Shown here: positions 1 through 10,446 of the stretch, piece after piece
Layout of the letters: each line of letters begins with the position of its first letter
Position numbering within the stretch: position 1 is the first letter of the stretch
Assembly (NCBI GenBank): GCA_030849045.1
Contig: JASAOL010000552.1
Location: 62,001-126,000 of the forward strand
Reading direction: 5' to 3'
From: Wallacemonas rigidus
Taxonomy: Eukaryota; Euglenozoa; Kinetoplastea; Trypanosomatida; Trypanosomatidae
DNA: 64,000 bases
Notes under the pieces: model-generated
What the model was told of the DNA's origin: nothing
The model's input: the letters and a program-made list of their open reading frames with translations, nothing else
The model's database searches: none
Made by a program: the position numbers and the translations under genes

Positions 1-586
1 TCGTTCCTTTCTGTTTGTTAGTTCCCAATCGACCAACACCTTGTAAGGCAAGTGTGAGAGAGGCTCTGTGATATTATTATTTTTTACGTTTCCAGTACTG
101 TTGTGTTGAACTTTGCGATATGGTACTGTTGTTGCTGTTGTTGTTGTTGTTGTTTTTTGTTGTTGTTGTTGTCATTCGAGCCTCAGACTCGCGTGTGAGC
201 ACAATCACTTTGTGTTGGCAGACGTGAAGGGAGTACTGGATAGAGCACAAGGCTCGCACGCAGGCGCTCCACATGTCCGCTGTGTGGAAGAGGGAAAAAA
301 AGGGGGGAAAGGAGGACCACGGGCTTTAGTATCACGCGACGGAAGAGAAAAGAAAAGAAAAAGAAAAGAAAAAGTGAAGCGTTAAAAAAGCGGAGAAAAC
401 AGGGAAACTAAATAACGAATGAGTCTGAGGAGTGTGTGACGTGCGAACATCAAACAAAAACCGCCGTGTGAGTACGTGGGTGGCACCACCTTGGGAGGTT
501 TTACCGCCGCAGAGAGCCGGACAGGCATCACGAATCATGCTGGTCCTAATCTACGACGGCTCTCATGTGTGCAGGCCTCATGTCCG
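1..586. other. Spacer 3' of PPDK
   Basis: No gene is seen here. The region should hold the PPDK 3' UTR and the processing signals of the next gene, which lies beyond the left edge. It has a GTT-triplet repeat at about 125-172 and a purine-rich plus strand at about 290-400, which is a long pyrimidine tract on the transcribed strand. Open frames here are short and low-complexity. Confidence 0.6.
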
Positions 587-3331
587 TTACAGCTTGGCAC
601 CAGCGAGCTGCTTGTTATGCGCACAAGCGGCCATCTTTTCCTTCACGGCAGCGTGGGCCGCCGCCACGATCGCCACAGGCACACGGAACGGCGAGCAGGA
701 CACGTAGTTGAGGCCCACGCGGTGGCAGAACTCGATCGTGCGAGGATCACCGCCGTGCTCACCGCAGATGCCCATCTTGAGGTTCGGCTTCACAGAGCGA
801 CCCTTCTGGACGCCCATCTGAACGAGCAGGCCAACACCCTCCTGATCAAGAGACTGGAAGGGGTCGAACTGGTAGAAACCGAGTTCATCGTACAGGCGCA
901 AGAACTGTCCGGCATCATCGCGGGAGAAGCCACAACCCATCTGGGTCAAGTCGTTCGTACCGAAGGAGAAGAAGTCAGCCTCCTCCGCGATCTCGTTCGC
1001 CGTCAGCGCAGCGCGGGGCACCTCGATCATCGTGCCGATGTCGTAGAACACGCGGCAGCCCTTCTCGGAGATGACAGACTCAGCCGCCTTCGCGGCCTGC
1101 TTGCGAGCGTAGGTGAGCTCGGCCTTCTTGCCGACCAGAGGAATCATGATCTCCGGGTGCACATTGATGCCCGCCTTTGTGACGTTGATGGCAGCCTCAA
1201 TGATGGCGCGCACCTGCATATTGTAAATCTCGGGGTACGTGATGCCGAGGCGGCAACCGCGGAGACCGAGCATGGGGTTGGCCTCATGGAGCGCTGCGAC
1301 GCGGTTCTGGACCTTCGTCACGGGCACGCCCAGCTTCTTGGCGAGATCGGTCTGGGCAGCCAGATCGTGGGGCACGAACTCGTGCAGCGGGGGGTCCAGC
1401 AGACGGATCGTCACGGGTGCTCCCTTCATCGCGCGGAACAGACCCTCGAAGTCGCCACGCTGCATCGGCAGGAGCTTCGCAAGCGCACGCTCGCGGCCCT
1501 CGACCGACTCGGCGAGAATCATCTCGCGGAACGCATCGATGCGGGCACCTTCGAAGAACATGTGCTCCGTACGGCAGAGACCAACACCCTCAGCGCCAAA
1601 GTCACGGGCGCGCTGGGCATCGGCAGGCGTATCGGCGTTGGCGCGGACACCAAGGCGCTTCACTTCCTGGCACCATTTCACGAATGTGCCGAAGTCACCG
1701 CGAAGCTCCGCAGCGCTCAGCTTCAGAGCACCATTGTAGATCAGACCGCGGGTGCCATCGAGCGTGATGACGTCGCCCTCCTTGATGGTCACGCCGTGCA
1801 GCGTGAACTGCTTGCCAGAGATGACCATATCACCACAGCCGGACACGCAGCACTTGCCCATACCGCGCGCAACCACGGCCGCGTGGGAGGTCATGCCGCC
1901 GCGAGCCGTGAGAATACCCTGGGCCGCGTTCATGCCACCCAAATCCTCGGGGGACGTCTCGAGGCGCACCATGATGACCTTCTTACCAGCCTGGGCCCAC
2001 TCGTGCGCACTTTGGGCGTCGAACACGACCTGACCGACGGCAGCGCCAGGGGACGCGGCGAGACCCTTGCCGAGGGGCTTGACCTTGGCAGCGGACTTGG
2101 GCTCGATCGTGGGGTGCAGGAGGTGGTTCACCATGTCGGGGTCGACACGGAGCACAGCCTCCTCCTTGGTGATACGGCCCTCCTTGACCATGTCGATGGC
2201 GATCCTCAGGGCAGCCTGGATCGTGCGCTTGCCGTTACGGCACTGCAGCATCCACAGGCGGCCGCTCTCGACGGTGAACTCGATATCCTGCATATCGTGG
2301 TAGTGGTCCTCGAGCTTGGCGCGGATGCTGACGAGAAGCTTGTAGTTCTCGGGCATGAACTCCTCCATCGAAGGGAAGCGCTTCTGGCGCTCCTCCTCAG
2401 AGATGTTGTGCTCCTTCGCCCACTTGAGGGACAGCTCGCGGCCAATCTGCTGAGGCGTGCGAATGCCGGCGACGACATCCTCACCCTGCGCATTGACCAG
2501 GTACTCACCGTAGAAGAAGTTCTCGCCGGTGGAAGGGCTGCGAGAGAAGGCCACACCCGTGGCAGAGCGGTCGTTCGCATTACCGAACACCATCGCCTGC
2601 ACGTTCACAGCAGTGCCGATGAGGCCGGTGATGTTGTTGAGACGGCGGTACACGACGGCACGGTGGTTGCCCCAGCTGCGGAACACAGCGCGGATAGCCG
2701 CAAACAGCTGCTCCCAAGGATCCTGAGGGAAGGGCGTCTTCGTCTTGCGCTGGAACAGGACAAGGTACTCGTCGACGAGACCCTTGAGGTCGTCGGCGGT
2801 CAGATCGGTGTCGAACTTGGTGCCGCGCTTCTCCTTCAGCTTGCCGATGGCCTCCTCGAACTCCTCGCGGCCGGTCTGCATGACGATATCAGCGTACATG
2901 GTGATGAAGCGGCGGTACGAGTCGTACACGAAGCGGCTCTGCTCAGGCGTGCGAGCCACCCACGCCTCAACGATGGCCTTGTTCAGACCGAGGTTGAGGA
3001 CGGTATCCATCATACCAGGCATGGACGCGGCGGCGCCAGAGCGGACGGAGAAGAGAAGGGGGTTTTGGGTATTGCCGAAGCCCTTTTTCATCTCCTTCTC
3101 CACACGGGCCACCATCGTGCGCACCTCCTCGATGACGGAAGCGGGGATCTCCTTGGTCTGCTGGTACTGCGCGCAGACCTTGGTCGTGATGGTGAAGCCG
3201 GGCGGCACCGGGATGCCGATGTTCACCATCTCAGCGAGGTTGGCACCCTTGCCACCGAGCAACATCTTCATGTCGCGGTTGCCCTCAGCCTTCTGGCCTC
3301 CAAAGTAGTAGACTTGCTTCTTGGCGTCCAT
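587..3331 (-). CDS. PPDK: Pyruvate phosphate dikinase, glycosomal
   Basis: This 914-residue protein interconverts pyruvate, ATP and phosphate with phosphoenolpyruvate, AMP and pyrophosphate; in trypanosomatids the enzyme works in glycosomes. The N-terminal ATP-grasp part spans about residues 1-370. The phosphohistidine swivel domain carries GGMTSHAAVVARG with the phospho-accepting His at residue 483. The C-terminal PEP/pyruvate barrel has FGTNDLTQMGCG near 790-801 and the catalytic Cys856 in the ICGEHGGDP motif. The last three residues are AKL, a type 1 peroxisomal targeting signal, which supports glycosomal import. Length is normal for the family. The ATG at 3331 directly begins the conserved N-terminus. 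A long opposite-strand open frame (476-3427) is a by-product of codon bias and is not a gene. Confidence 0.98.
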   Translation of the reverse strand: MDAKKQVYYFGGQKAEGNRDMKMLLGGKGANLAEMVNIGIPVPPGFTITTKVCAQYQQTKEIPASVIEEVRTMVARVEKEMKKGFGNTQNPLLFSVRSGAAASMPGMMDTVLNLGLNKAIVEAWVARTPEQSRFVYDSYRRFITMYADIVMQTGREEFEEAIGKLKEKRGTKFDTDLTADDLKGLVDEYLVLFQRKTKTPFPQDPWEQLFAAIRAVFRSWGNHRAVVYRRLNNITGLIGTAVNVQAMVFGNANDRSATGVAFSRSPSTGENFFYGEYLVNAQGEDVVAGIRTPQQIGRELSLKWAKEHNISEEERQKRFPSMEEFMPENYKLLVSIRAKLEDHYHDMQDIEFTVESGRLWMLQCRNGKRTIQAALRIAIDMVKEGRITKEEAVLRVDPDMVNHLLHPTIEPKSAAKVKPLGKGLAASPGAAVGQVVFDAQSAHEWAQAGKKVIMVRLETSPEDLGGMNAAQGILTARGGMTSHAAVVARGMGKCCVSGCGDMVISGKQFTLHGVTIKEGDVITLDGTRGLIYNGALKLSAAELRGDFGTFVKWCQEVKRLGVRANADTPADAQRARDFGAEGVGLCRTEHMFFEGARIDAFREMILAESVEGRERALAKLLPMQRGDFEGLFRAMKGAPVTIRLLDPPLHEFVPHDLAAQTDLAKKLGVPVTKVQNRVAALHEANPMLGLRGCRLGITYPEIYNMQVRAIIEAAINVTKAGINVHPEIMIPLVGKKAELTYARKQAAKAAESVISEKGCRVFYDIGTMIEVPRAALTANEIAEEADFFSFGTNDLTQMGCGFSRDDAGQFLRLYDELGFYQFDPFQSLDQEGVGLLVQMGVQKGRSVKPNLKMGICGEHGGDPRTIEFCHRVGLNYVSCSPFRVPVAIVAAAHAAVKEKMAACAHNKQLAGAKL

Positions 3332-4347
3332 TGTTTTGTTGGTGAGATGTTTGAGGGGTGGGGTTTTTTATTTTTGAGGGGATACTGCGTAAAGCACGTT
3401 AATGTGGGGGGAGTGTTAGGGGATTAGAGAGACTTTTGATTGGTTTGGTTTGGTAGCTATGAGTTGATCTGGTGGTCCGAGATAGAAAAGAAAAAAAGAG
3501 ACAGAAGAAACGAAAAAAGAGAGAATGAGAGAGAGGGAGAGATGTGGGGTTGCGAGGATGTCAGAGGACGGTGGAAGTTGTCGGATACGATGATACTTGA
3601 CATCCATTGACGTTTGTGTGCATACGCCATTTGAAGGGCGCTCAAGCCAAGCGTACGGCGAGAAAGCAGAATCAAAAAATAAAAGCAATACAAATACTCA
3701 ACCCGTGACAGAGGTTTGTCGTTCGATCGTGGTTTCCCTCAGAGGGGGGGGAGCAACTCTTAGCAAATGTATATTTTTATTTTGTCAACGCATCAGTGTC
3801 GGAACCGGACAGCGCTCGGTTGAGGAGGAAGAACAAAAGGCATGATGATGCTGCGCACGACGTGTGTTCCACGCGTACACATATCCCAATATAAAGCCGA
3901 GAAGGACACGTGAGGAGGTGAGTTTGGGGCATGTGGTGTTTTTCTTCTTCTTCTTCTTTGGCTCTCCAAGCTGCCACAGTTCACACGAGCCTGCACGCCA
4001 TCGAGTCAAGACAGAGACAGAGAGTGAGAGAGAGAGAGATGAGTATATCCCTTGCGACGTGAAGATGTAAGAGCACGAAGAAAGTGGAGAGAGAGAGGGG
4101 TAGCCGGTGCATCTGCCCTCTCTCTCTCTGTTCAAATACCATGCATTGACTCGAGTATACTGCTCTCCTTCTTTCGTTCTGTCTCTCTCCCTCTCTCGCG
4201 CTGTGTGGAGCAGAGAAGCGGGGTACTGCTCATTCTCCTTCTTCTCTCGCCCATACTCGCTCTGACGGCAGGGCAACAGATAACAACAGCGACAACGTCG
4301 TTTGCGTCACCCTCCGACCACCTGCTTGGGGCCGATCTTCGCCTATG
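3332..4347. other. Spacer between adaptin and PPDK
   Basis: It holds the PPDK 5' UTR with its splice tract and the adaptin 3' UTR. GA/CT-rich blocks occur at about 4010-4040 and 4085-4135. No coding region can be supported. Confidence 0.6.
3469..3545 (-). promoter_or_regulatory. Predicted trans-splice signal of PPDK
   Basis: On the minus strand a pyrimidine tract at about 3545-3480 is followed by the first AG at 3470-3469, with no earlier AG after the tract. This would give a 5' UTR of about 137 nt. The prediction comes from sequence only. Confidence 0.5.
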
Positions 4348-7185
4348 CTAATTGGTGGCAGAAGATGCCAGCGAGTCCCTGACGTAGGTACCGAAGTACG
4401 CTGCCAGCACTTCGTCCTCGCAGCGAGCGGAGAGTTGAATGACTTCATCCTTGTCTATCGTCACCTCAAAGAGGATGGTCACGTGTGAGATTGTTTCCGT
4501 AGACAAAAACAGAGCAAGAAGTGATTTACCCTTGTACTCTACTTCCTTGCGGTGGACAAGGTTCAAGCCCCACACGCGCAGTCCATTCACTGTCAGCCTG
4601 TGGAGTCCACAGCGCACGGGGGTAATCTGTGGAGGCATGGACCACGCTGAAGCGCGGAGCTTCTTCCACTGCGCGAGAAAATCGGCCGGTGTACACCCGG
4701 TGGCAGGGAGCAGGAGTAAGATCGGGGAGAGCGGCGGGGCGATGCAGTAGCGCACGCCCAGCGGCTCGACCTGCAGGGCCACGGGAATCTCCTGCGTCGG
4801 CCGGCGGCGGTTGTTGGTGCTGATGATAAGATTGACCTCTGCGGGCTTGTCGCCGACTTCCAATCGCACACTCGGAAAAACCTGAGATACACCGAGGCCG
4901 AACATGTTCCAATTCAACTGCAGCTGTGTGATGGTGGCTTGCCGCACAAAGTCGTCACCGCTGAGCACGCGGAACCGGCAGTTCAATATCAGTTTAGTGC
5001 CCATCTGCGACCACTGCATCGCCACCTCAAGGCCGTTTCCAGAGTCCGCTGGCAATGTGATGACGTACGCCGGCACCTGGATGCCGCCGACCGTTGAGGT
5101 GGGGATCATAAAGGCAGGACTCGCCGGTGCACTCAGCTGCGTGTCGCTCGGCGCCGAGGACGTCGCCGCGGCGAGGCTATTGTCCGCACCGGTCGGGAAG
5201 CGCAGTGGATGGCCAGGGTCATCTTCATTGTGGGCATCGTCGTCGTCGTCGCTGCCCTCGCCGTCGCGGGCGTCGAGACCACGCGTACCCGTCGCATCGT
5301 TACCAAGGATGTGCCGCAGAGGTTTGCGGATCACAGAGACGAGGCTGCCCATCGTGTTGAGGGCAGCCACGTCGATGGCTGTAGAGTTCTCCGCCACTGC
5401 GGTGGTGAGAGCCTGTGGCGGTTCAAGTGTAAGAAAGCGTATCGCTGCCTTCTGATCTTGGGCGAGGAGGCGCCAGTAGAAGAGCGCACGGTCGCGCAGA
5501 TCCGGTACGGAGGACTCGATGCAGTGCTGAAGCACCTGCGTCAAGGCCGCCTGTGTCTCGCCCGGCACTCTCTCCGGCGACGCGCGCGCAAACATTTTCA
5601 CGAGCGCTGTCAACACCGCCAGCTGCACCTCGCTCGGCTCTTGGCGGTAGTTGTCCACAAAGAGAGAAATGTAGTCGTCCATTGCGTTGGGCACCGCACG
5701 CGGGTACTCCCCAACGACCCAGGCGATCGCCGCCTTGGCCTCTGTGGAGCGTAAGATCGTCAAGGCGCTACACAACACGGGCACGACCTCCAGGTACTGC
5801 CCAGGGTATGTACGCAGCACAAGCTGGACCACAACGCAGGCATCCTCCACAATGCGAGGTACACGGCCTTGCAGCAGTCGCATCAGCTCGCCCACACACT
5901 CCTTCGCGAGTCCCGGCTGCGTGGAGGCGAGCGTGCCGATGGCCCGCACGCTCTCCCGTGAAACTTCGGCATCTTGATCGCTCGTGTACAGCATGAGCTC
6001 CTGTAGCACACCGCGACCCGTCTGCTCGTCGGCAAGACCCACCAGCAGCTGCAGCTTCTCAAGCTTGATGTACACTGGATCGTCGTACTGAACGAGGAAT
6101 TGCTTCATCCCCTCGGCGAAGTAGCTCTTCAGCTCACCCAGTGCGATCATGGCTTGGATGTTGCGCAGGATCACGTAGCGGATCTCAAACCGCGGTGCGG
6201 ACGTCATGAGGTGCAGGAAGTGCGAGACCATCACCGGCGCGAACCGCCGCTCCACCACACGCCACTGGTCCTCGCGCACACCTGGGTACGTGCGTGCGTG
6301 GTGAAGAAAGAGCCACATGATGCGAATCACTTCGACCACAACGGGCACACTGCCGTAGGAGAGGAACGGCATCACCCGCATCAGCACGCCTTGGCCGTGC
6401 AGCAGATAGCGGGTGCCGGCGATGGTCTCCTCGTTGCCGGTCGCGGTGAAGCCAGCGGAGGGCGAGGTGGTCGTGGCGCCGAGAGGGCGGAGGAACGACA
6501 CCGCGACACCGCGCAAGAGCGACAGCGCCGACCACTCGTTCGCGTGGTCGAGAAGGTCGAGAAGATGCGAGCACGCCGCGGCCACTGTGTCCAGCAGTTC
6601 CTCAGGCGCATTACGTTGGTACAGCTCAAGGATGGCTTGCACCGCTGCCGCCGCGACAGAGTGGTTCTCATCCTTCACGAGCTTTCGAAGAAGGTCGAGC
6701 AAGGTCGCATCGAACGAGGTGACGGTCGTCACGCAGTACTGCTTTAGCACCGCAATCGCCGCTACCCGTCGCACGTAGGCTTCACTATCCTCCAGGCACC
6801 GGCGCAGTGGTGCGGTGGCGAAATCAGCCATTACCGTCAGCTGCAGATTTGTCATGGTGCGCAGCGCAGCACCTCGGTACAGCGGTGAGTCGTGTAGCGT
6901 GTCCTTCGCGAACGTCCCGGCCTGTAGCACCGCCTTCTCCGGCTGCAGCTTGCTGTTGTGTACCAAGTACAAGTAGGCGAGACGCTTGATGGGAATACTC
7001 TGGTGTGAAGTGAGGGCAGCGACCTCGTTGAAGAAACCAGCCATGTCTTTGCCCATGGTCATGTAGGCCACGATCTGCTGCATCGCCGTCCGCTGGCGAT
7101 CCTCGTCTTGACTCCGCAGGTCTTCGCTGATGATGCTGGCGTCAAAGCCGCCGCGCATGTAGTTCGGCGCGAAGGAAGCGGTCAT
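4348..7185 (-). CDS. Beta-type adaptin (AP complex large subunit)
   Basis: The 945-residue protein has an N-terminal adaptin trunk of HEAT/ARM-like helical repeats (about residues 20-600). It includes MTMGKDMAGFF, KRLAYLYLVHNSK and an RRCLEDSEAYVRRVAAIAV block, all typical of beta adaptins. An acidic, low-complexity hinge (EGSDDDDDAHNEDD) follows at about 630-710, then a C-terminal appendage of about 230 residues. Beta subunits help assemble clathrin-associated adaptor complexes that sort cargo at the trans-Golgi network, endosomes or plasma membrane. Which complex it belongs to (AP-1/2, AP-3 or AP-4) cannot be settled by eye. The ATG at 7185 follows a plausible splice acceptor and begins the conserved domain. 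Confidence 0.85.
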   Translation of the reverse strand: MTASFAPNYMRGGFDASIISEDLRSQDEDRQRTAMQQIVAYMTMGKDMAGFFNEVAALTSHQSIPIKRLAYLYLVHNSKLQPEKAVLQAGTFAKDTLHDSPLYRGAALRTMTNLQLTVMADFATAPLRRCLEDSEAYVRRVAAIAVLKQYCVTTVTSFDATLLDLLRKLVKDENHSVAAAAVQAILELYQRNAPEELLDTVAAACSHLLDLLDHANEWSALSLLRGVAVSFLRPLGATTTSPSAGFTATGNEETIAGTRYLLHGQGVLMRVMPFLSYGSVPVVVEVIRIMWLFLHHARTYPGVREDQWRVVERRFAPVMVSHFLHLMTSAPRFEIRYVILRNIQAMIALGELKSYFAEGMKQFLVQYDDPVYIKLEKLQLLVGLADEQTGRGVLQELMLYTSDQDAEVSRESVRAIGTLASTQPGLAKECVGELMRLLQGRVPRIVEDACVVVQLVLRTYPGQYLEVVPVLCSALTILRSTEAKAAIAWVVGEYPRAVPNAMDDYISLFVDNYRQEPSEVQLAVLTALVKMFARASPERVPGETQAALTQVLQHCIESSVPDLRDRALFYWRLLAQDQKAAIRFLTLEPPQALTTAVAENSTAIDVAALNTMGSLVSVIRKPLRHILGNDATGTRGLDARDGEGSDDDDDAHNEDDPGHPLRFPTGADNSLAAATSSAPSDTQLSAPASPAFMIPTSTVGGIQVPAYVITLPADSGNGLEVAMQWSQMGTKLILNCRFRVLSGDDFVRQATITQLQLNWNMFGLGVSQVFPSVRLEVGDKPAEVNLIISTNNRRRPTQEIPVALQVEPLGVRYCIAPPLSPILLLLPATGCTPADFLAQWKKLRASAWSMPPQITPVRCGLHRLTVNGLRVWGLNLVHRKEVEYKGKSLLALFLSTETISHVTILFEVTIDKDEVIQLSARCEDEVLAAYFGTYVRDSLASSATN

Positions 7186-7992
7186 GGTGTGGCGAAATGG
7201 GCGAAGACAGCTGTGAGACTACTGAGGTGTGTGTGTATGTGTAGACGGCAAAGCAACAGGCCGTTGAGAAGGTGGGAGGGCCCCGCGTGAGTCGGGCGGG
7301 AGAGCACAAACAAAGAAAATGAAGACGGCGGAAAAGGGTTGAGTACGAGTTCAAGCAACACAGGAGGGGGAACAGAGAGAGAACAAAGAGCAATAAAAAA
7401 CAAATATAAGCGAAGAGGGGGAATAAACGGTAAGAACGCAGTGGACGTTCGAGTGAGTAGCTCAAAGCTACAAAGAGTAGTAAGTAAGAAACACGAAGGG
7501 TCAGCGAAGGGTGTCGCCTTCCGCCTTCAACAATGAGGTTCGATACAGTAAAACACAAGGAGAAGAGGGGACTACTTGGTCATGATTCGTCAGCGATCAA
7601 GGAGGGGGTGAAACAGAGAGGGGAGAGAAAAAAAGGGGGTCAGGAAACAGCGCGGAGAGGAGATGAGCCGCGAGGTGAGTGAGTGAGAAAAGAGGAAGAC
7701 ATGGACGTGTTCACTTCATAAATGCAGCCACCATTGGAGAAGTGGAGAAGCAGAGACAAGCACAGTATAAAATGTAATGCACGTGCTTGAGCTAGCCACG
7801 GTGATTTTGTTTGCCAGTTCTTCTTTTCTGTTAATGCTGTTTTAGGTAGACCTCTGTTGTGCGCTGAGTCAGGATTGACAGGGCTTTTCAATTGTACAAA
7901 GCAAGGCGTTCTCTCTTCATTTTGATCGAACACACACACACACAGAAGGAAAAAAAAAAAGCGCGATCACCAACGGGAGAGAGGGTCGCGTC
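7186..7992. other. Spacer with adaptin splice signal
   Basis: The plus strand is purine-rich at about 7295-7410 and 7600-7700, giving pyrimidine tracts on the transcribed strand. A short CA repeat lies near 7931-7942. No gene is seen. Confidence 0.6.
7222..7410 (-). promoter_or_regulatory. Predicted trans-splice signal of the adaptin gene
   Basis: Pyrimidine-rich DNA on the minus strand (7410-7295) is followed by the first AG at 7223-7222. The implied 5' UTR is about 36 nt. Confidence 0.4.
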
Positions 7993-9363
7993 TCATGCCA
8001 GAAACTTAAGACAGCGAGTCGCATCATGAACAACGTGGCAATCGATGGAGCACACCAAGGCTGCTTTGCACCGCACGCACCGGTACGCGGCAGGCAACAA
8101 ACAAACCGCGCAGAGGTGGTTCTGGCGCGCACCATCGCACACATCCTCCGACAGCAGCGAGGGACCGATGCCGAGCCACGCACAAATGTCGGCTTCACAT
8201 CGCTCGTCACGCGTCATGTGCGTTGTTGCGATGGCGGTCACGTCGAAAGGCTTGGAAGAAGCCTGCGCGGCGGATGCGGGAACCCGCTTCACGGGTGCGG
8301 CAATCAAGGCGTGGTGGCTTGGGCACGTGGTACTGAGGTGGGCCAGGACGGGCCAGAGCAGTGGTGGCGGCCGCAGTGCCTGCCAGGAAGGTATCAGAAG
8401 TGCGCTGCTGTCGGCGCGTGTAGGGCTCTGTGCTAAACGATGGAACTCACTCTCCGCCGGTGGCGACAAGACCCAGCGCTTCCACTGTTCAATCAGCACC
8501 AGTTCGCGATGCGCGGCCTGCAGAACATCCGCTGTAGACGACCCACTCATGCAGGAGGCTGACGACGAAGTCGATGGTGGGCTAGAGCGGCTCGCCTCGA
8601 TTGGAGAGACCGTCGACAGAGCTTCAACCATTAGTGGCTGCCGACCACTCCAGGAAGCCAGGAGGGAAGTGGCAAGGATCGGCGTCGCGGTCTGTGCATC
8701 CGCCTTCACCGATCGCGTTGGGGACGGGGAGGTAGGTGATCTAACTCTCTTTGACTTCTCTTCACCGTCCCGCTGACGTTTACCGCCCGCTCGACGACCC
8801 CGCGACTTGCCGGAAGCCTCCTCAGCGAGAGGTCTATCTTCCCCTTCCTGTGCCTTTCTTGTGGCATCGCCCGTCGTTTTAACGACTGCACCCGCACTAA
8901 CGGCTGGATCGCACTCATCATCCTCGTCATCCGCATCGGCGAGAACCTGCAGTGCCAGTTTTTTCACCGACTCTGTTGCACGCAGATAAGCCTTGTGTTG
9001 CTCGACGAGGCTCGCAGACAAGGCGACTCGAGACGCCAATAGCGCGGCTGTCGCTGACGAAACACGTCCCGTGCCGTTGCGTTCGTCGGCATCCAAAAAG
9101 CCGTCGGACGTGCTGTTTGAATGTCCAGGCGCGACGACAGCGCCGGTGGACGACCCAGTGCCGTGGTCCGTTGCGCGCTTGTCTTTTGCACGCGCACCGC
9201 CGGAGGACGCCGCAGACGTGGAGCCGCCGTGGGACCCGAGTCCCGAATGCGCGCCGAGAACCGCCTCCACGTCCACGAAGGCGTTGTCGTCAGAGAGCTG
9301 GGCCAGGCGCACCTCGCCGCGCTGACGTGCAGCGCTCTCAACGAGGCCGGCAAGACGGCTCAT
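7993..9363 (-). CDS. HIT zinc-finger protein, ZNHIT1/Vps71-like
   Basis: This 456-residue protein has a long low-complexity N-terminal part rich in Ser, Ala and charged residues, with a basic stretch near 190-215 that may act in nuclear import. Its C-terminus is a HIT-type zinc finger. Putative metal ligands are C418, C421, C429, C432, C438, C442, H446 and C451. The ending, CHVVHDATRCLKFLA, closely follows the end of ZNHIT1/Vps71 (HxxTRCLKW), a subunit of the SWR1/SRCAP histone-variant exchange complex. A place in such a remodeller is inferred from that tail alone; other HIT-finger proteins act in snoRNP assembly. Most of the chain is lineage-specific. Confidence 0.75.
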   Translation of the reverse strand: MSRLAGLVESAARQRGEVRLAQLSDDNAFVDVEAVLGAHSGLGSHGGSTSAASSGGARAKDKRATDHGTGSSTGAVVAPGHSNSTSDGFLDADERNGTGRVSSATAALLASRVALSASLVEQHKAYLRATESVKKLALQVLADADDEDDECDPAVSAGAVVKTTGDATRKAQEGEDRPLAEEASGKSRGRRAGGKRQRDGEEKSKRVRSPTSPSPTRSVKADAQTATPILATSLLASWSGRQPLMVEALSTVSPIEASRSSPPSTSSSASCMSGSSTADVLQAAHRELVLIEQWKRWVLSPPAESEFHRLAQSPTRADSSALLIPSWQALRPPPLLWPVLAHLSTTCPSHHALIAAPVKRVPASAAQASSKPFDVTAIATTHMTRDERCEADICAWLGIGPSLLSEDVCDGARQNHLCAVCLLPAAYRCVRCKAALVCSIDCHVVHDATRCLKFLA

Positions 9364-10446
9364 ACGTGCTCAGTGCTTCTATATGACCCCTTCACGTTGC
9401 GTACGTGACTACTCTTGTTCCTATAGCTTCGTAAGGAGGTAGAATTGTTGGAGTGAGGGTTGGCTGGTGTGGTTCGTGTCGCAAGCGGATAAGACCCTTT
9501 CCGCACGCACTAAATGGTAGGCTATTTGGCTGGTGTGTGTCGGATCGCTATGACTTCTCACGTCCTCTACACGACCGTCGTCTTGTCTGACCTTTTCAGG
9601 GGGGGTGGCTTGCTTTTTCAAATCGGATTTGTAGGAAAAATGCTTGCGCCGTGTTTGGCTCGCCTCAATTCAGGCCCGAGCCTTCATTGAGTCCCAGAAG
9701 AATCGAAAAGAGAGGGAGAGGAGCGTATGACGCCGTGTCTTTGATCACGCATCACCTTGAGCCAGTTTATTCTGTAACATGGGTGTGTGCCTGTGTGTGC
9801 AGGTGCATGCCTCACTGTCGTAACTTTCACGTCTTCTTCTTTTAATGGTCCCTGCTGTGTGCTGCCAAAAGGGATACCTGTGTAGTGCGATGAAAAGTGT
9901 GATCTGTATGCGTGTGCGTGAGAGAGAGCGAAGGAGACAGTGTCGAGAGGAGCAGCTGGAGAAGGGGAGTGAGTAAAGTGCTGATATGTGTACACATGAT
10001 GAAGCCACCAAGGGAAGAGAAAGCGAGCGATCACTTGAATGAGCCAACTCGTGTACCGCTGCACGTCCGTGAAAGACGACCGCCACAGCAAACAACACAA
10101 AGCAAGGCGCACAAAGAGTCACAGACAGTCACAACAATGAGGAGCGGTTGGCGTCGCCAAAAGGAAGAAACACATCAGCGTGACGCGCGAGAGAGACTCT
10201 CTCCGTCTACAACTGCGTGAGTAAGCGCACACATAGTTGTCTGTGTGGTGGTCTTCGTGTGTCCTGTTTCTTCTCGCCGTCGCACACCGTCAGTCTCGAA
10301 CGCGCCATCACTGCTTGTGTTGCTATAGTGTGTGGGTGTTTAATAGTATTGTTTTTTTTTTTTGTTTTTTTTTTTTTGATAGTGAAATAAGAAGTCGAAA
10401 ACAGAGAATGAAGATCATTGTACCAAGTATGGGCAAGCACACAGAT
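9364..10446. other. Spacer between RPS5 copy 1 and the HIT-finger gene
   Basis: It should hold the 3' UTR of the left RPS5 copy and the 5' region of the HIT-finger gene. A purine-rich plus-strand block lies at about 9693-9725 and T-runs at about 10352-10378. I see no coding sequence. Confidence 0.6.

Noticed and set aside
476-3427. 983-codon plus-strand frame opposite PPDK
   Set aside because: It is the antisense shadow of a highly codon-biased, GC-rich gene. It has no recognisable domain, while the minus strand encodes full-length PPDK with all catalytic motifs.
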